This document shows positions 6,901 to 7,890 of a DNA stretch of 7,890 nt, in pieces (the first letter of the stretch is position 1; each line of letters opens with the position of its first letter). Both the position numbers and the translations under genes were made by a program. Below the pieces are notes generated by a model. That model had not been told where the DNA came from. It did not search any database and was given only the letters and a program-made list of their open reading frames with translations. Source of the stretch: an uncultured Ruminococcus sp. (GTDB lineage Bacteria > Bacillota > Clostridia > Oscillospirales > Acutalibacteraceae); NCBI GenBank assembly GCA_902797065.1, contig CADBRK010000054.1, positions 1 to 7,890 on the forward strand, given 5' to 3'.

Positions 6901-7890
6901 GCTTCGGCAAGTGAAGAGCTTACAAACGGCGTTTTTGTAACTACAACGGTGTACGCAATAAATGTCGGCGGACAAAACAGCATAAAAGTCGAAAACGAAA
7001 AGATAACCGGTACGGCAAGACAAGATGCAAGTGTAACGGTCAATAAGGTTGACGGAAACAACAGCTCTTTAAGCGGAGCAGAATTTACATTGTATGCTGA
7101 TTCGTCATGCAAGGAGGTTATCGAAAAATATGACACTGCTCGGTTTGAGATAAGTACTTCCGACCAAAAACTTGCGGCAAAACTCCCGGCTGCAGGCGGC
7201 ACGTCGAAGCTGTATCTTAAAGAGACAAAAACTCCCGAGGGTTACAGAGGATCGGATAAAACATACGTAATCGAGATCGGCGCAACGGCTCAGGAAGCAC
7301 TGACTAATCATGTGTTTGTTACAACGACATATTACACTATGACAATAGACGGCGAAGCTGCCGTAACGGTCAAAAACGAAAAGAAAACAGGAGCAAGAGT
7401 AGAGAACGCAGGAGTTACGGTTGTAAAGGTCGACGCAAACGGAAAAACAACGCTGAGCGGCGCAACATTCAAGCTGTATTCGGACGAAGCATGTTTAAAC
7501 GAAGTTGCGCAATACACAGGCGGATCATTTGCCGTAAGCACCGCAGACAGCAATCTGGCAGCATATTTACCGGGGGCGGGACAGAGTAAAAAGCTGTATC
7601 TCAGAGAAACCGAAGCTCCCGACGGCTATAGTAAGGATAATTCGGTTTACACCGTAAATATCTCTGCAACGGCAAGCGAAGCGCTTACAGACGGCATTTT
7701 TGTAACAACGACTGTGTATACAATGACTATCGGCGGAAACGATACCGTTGAGATAGAAAACGAAAAGATAACCGGTACGGCAAGACAAGATGCAAGTGTA
7801 ACTGTCAGCAAGGTTGACGAAAACAACGAGTCGTTAAGCGGAGCAGAATTTACATTGTATTCGGATTCGTCATGCACGGAGATTATCGAA
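3925..7890 (+). CDS. Thioester-domain and CnaB-repeat adhesin, partial (third segment of the gene)
   Basis: The frame is open from 3925 (after a TGA at 3922) to the window edge, over 1,300 codons, with no stop. It has no credible start of its own: the first ATG is at 4261, inside the thioester domain after its catalytic Cys. It is therefore the continuation of the upstream LRR frame across the A6 tract, joined at about 3946. Domain order: thioester domain (about 3990-4600), CnaB 1 (4606-4944), CnaB 2 (4948-5258), FctA-like pilin isopeptide domain (5263-5612), CnaB (5614-5907), CnaB (5908-6258), then five related CnaB units with Lys codons at 6283, 6658, 7045, 7426 and 7810, the last incomplete. 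CnaB/SpaA domains form internal Lys-Asn or Lys-Asp crosslinks that stiffen surface stalks in Gram-positive bacteria. The C-terminus and any cell-wall anchor lie beyond 7890. Confidence 0.8.
3990..4600 (+). other. Thioester domain (TED, TQXA type)
   Basis: The two hallmark motifs are present: a Cys in GYCIN (codon 4132-4134) and TQFAIYD with the partner Gln at 4366-4368. In known TEDs (PF08341/TQXA family) this Cys and Gln form an internal thioester that can react with amines on host proteins, so the domain acts as a covalent adhesin head. It is followed at once by CnaB domains, as in known TED adhesins. A second Cys (4063-4065, VYYCNGD) and a third (KCTD, near 4537) may pair or be incidental. 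The domain lies downstream of both lesions, so it needs them bypassed to be made. Confidence 0.85.
5263..5612 (+). other. FctA-like pilin isopeptide-linkage domain
   Basis: This unit differs from the CnaB domains around it. It shows the streptococcal pilin (PF12892-type) pattern: GGEFTFEL near the start, then a Gly-Ser-Phe turn, YTVNEVKG with the candidate catalytic Glu at 5461-5463, ITYDN, and a final FTNTEKKE with the candidate Asn at 5593-5595. The candidate Lys is one of the KK pair at 5281-5286. In such domains an internal Lys-Asn isopeptide bond stabilises the fold. Its placement among CnaB domains suggests a mixed, pilus-like stalk. Confidence 0.7.
6643..7890 (+). repeat. Two-domain CnaB super-repeat, period 765-768 nt
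   Basis: Four successive CnaB units alternate as A-B-A-B. Unit A (Lys codons 6658 and 7426) shares SGATFKL, YLPG-x-G-x-SKKLYL and APDGY-x-KDNSVYTVNIS. Unit B (7045 and 7810) shares the QDASVTV start and SLSGAEFTLY. Fixed points are exactly 765 nt apart (7021 and 7786; 6691 and 7456), with one extra codon in the first A copy near its Lys. The second B copy runs off the window. The unit at 6271-6630 is an older relative. High A-to-A and B-to-B similarity points to recent duplication of a two-domain block, so repeat number may differ between strains. Confidence 0.85.

Larger units (their letters stand above)
2009..7890 (+). pseudogene. Giant protease-LRR-thioester-CnaB surface adhesin gene, interrupted twice, 3' end outside window
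   Basis: One gene appears to span this whole region. Reading from 2009 the frame continues across an in-frame TAA (3197-3199) into the LRR part with no shift. At the A6 tract (3941-3946) a -1 shift joins a frame that stays open to the window edge. The conceptual product is at least about 1,960 residues: signal peptide, S8 protease domain, BspA-type LRRs, thioester domain, two CnaB domains, an FctA-like domain and seven or more CnaB domains, the last cut by the window. Neither downstream part has its own signal peptide or a convincing ribosome site, supporting a single original gene. It could be a decaying pseudogene, a phase-variable or recoded gene, or two sequencing errors. A sorting signal such as LPXTG would be expected beyond the right edge. 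It is divergent from purF and has no functional link to it. Confidence 0.75.

Noticed and set aside
6643..7890. Regular repeats as a CRISPR array or insertion sequence
   Set aside because: The period is 765 nt, the repeats are coding and in frame, and there are no short repeat-spacer units or transposase.
4261..7890. Independent gene starting at the ATG at 4261
   Set aside because: It would drop the thioester Cys, has no ribosome site or signal peptide, and clear domain sequence continues upstream in the same frame.

Overview
The window looks like chromosome from a low-to-mid GC Gram-positive gut-type Clostridium relative, probably Oscillospiraceae/Ruminococcus-like. That is an inference from the Fe-S type PurF, strong AGGAGG ribosome sites, sigma-A-like promoters, and a giant secreted adhesin of the type common in such bacteria.

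Layout. (1) Bases 1-232 hold no gene but are dense in inverted repeats: an 11-bp outer stem enclosing two GC-rich hairpins, then two more hairpins. It resembles the structured end of an IS200/IS605-type element, but no transposase is present. (2) Bases 233-1657, minus strand: a complete purF (474 aa) with a textbook promoter (TTGACA-17-TAAAAT). (3) Bases 1658-2008: a divergent intergenic region with the purF leader, promoter elements facing the other way, a long leader hairpin and an ideal ribosome site. (4) Bases 2009-7890, plus strand: one very large secreted-protein gene running off the right edge.

The large gene is the main interest. Read through its lesions it encodes at least about 1,960 residues in this order: signal peptide, subtilisin-like (S8) protease domain, BspA-type leucine-rich repeats (DUF285), thioester domain (TED/TQXA) with its Cys and Gln, two CnaB domains, an FctA-like pilin isopeptide domain, then at least seven more CnaB/SpaA-like domains, the last four forming a two-domain 765-nt super-repeat. 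In this copy the frame is broken twice: an in-frame TAA at 3197-3199 inside the conserved entry to the LRR domain, and a 1-nt frame change at an A6 tract at 3941-3946. Downstream the frame is open without a stop to the window end (about 3.9 kb).

How it fits together. If expressed whole, the protein would be a surface stalk of self-crosslinked immunoglobulin-like domains carrying a covalent host-binding thioester head, an LRR binding module and a protease at the tip. As written, only the secreted protease-like part (396 aa) can be made by ordinary translation. The rest is a decaying pseudogene, a switchable (phase-variable or recoded) gene, or two sequencing errors. The 18-bp direct repeats around the TAA and the homopolymer at the frameshift make switching worth testing, but do not show it.
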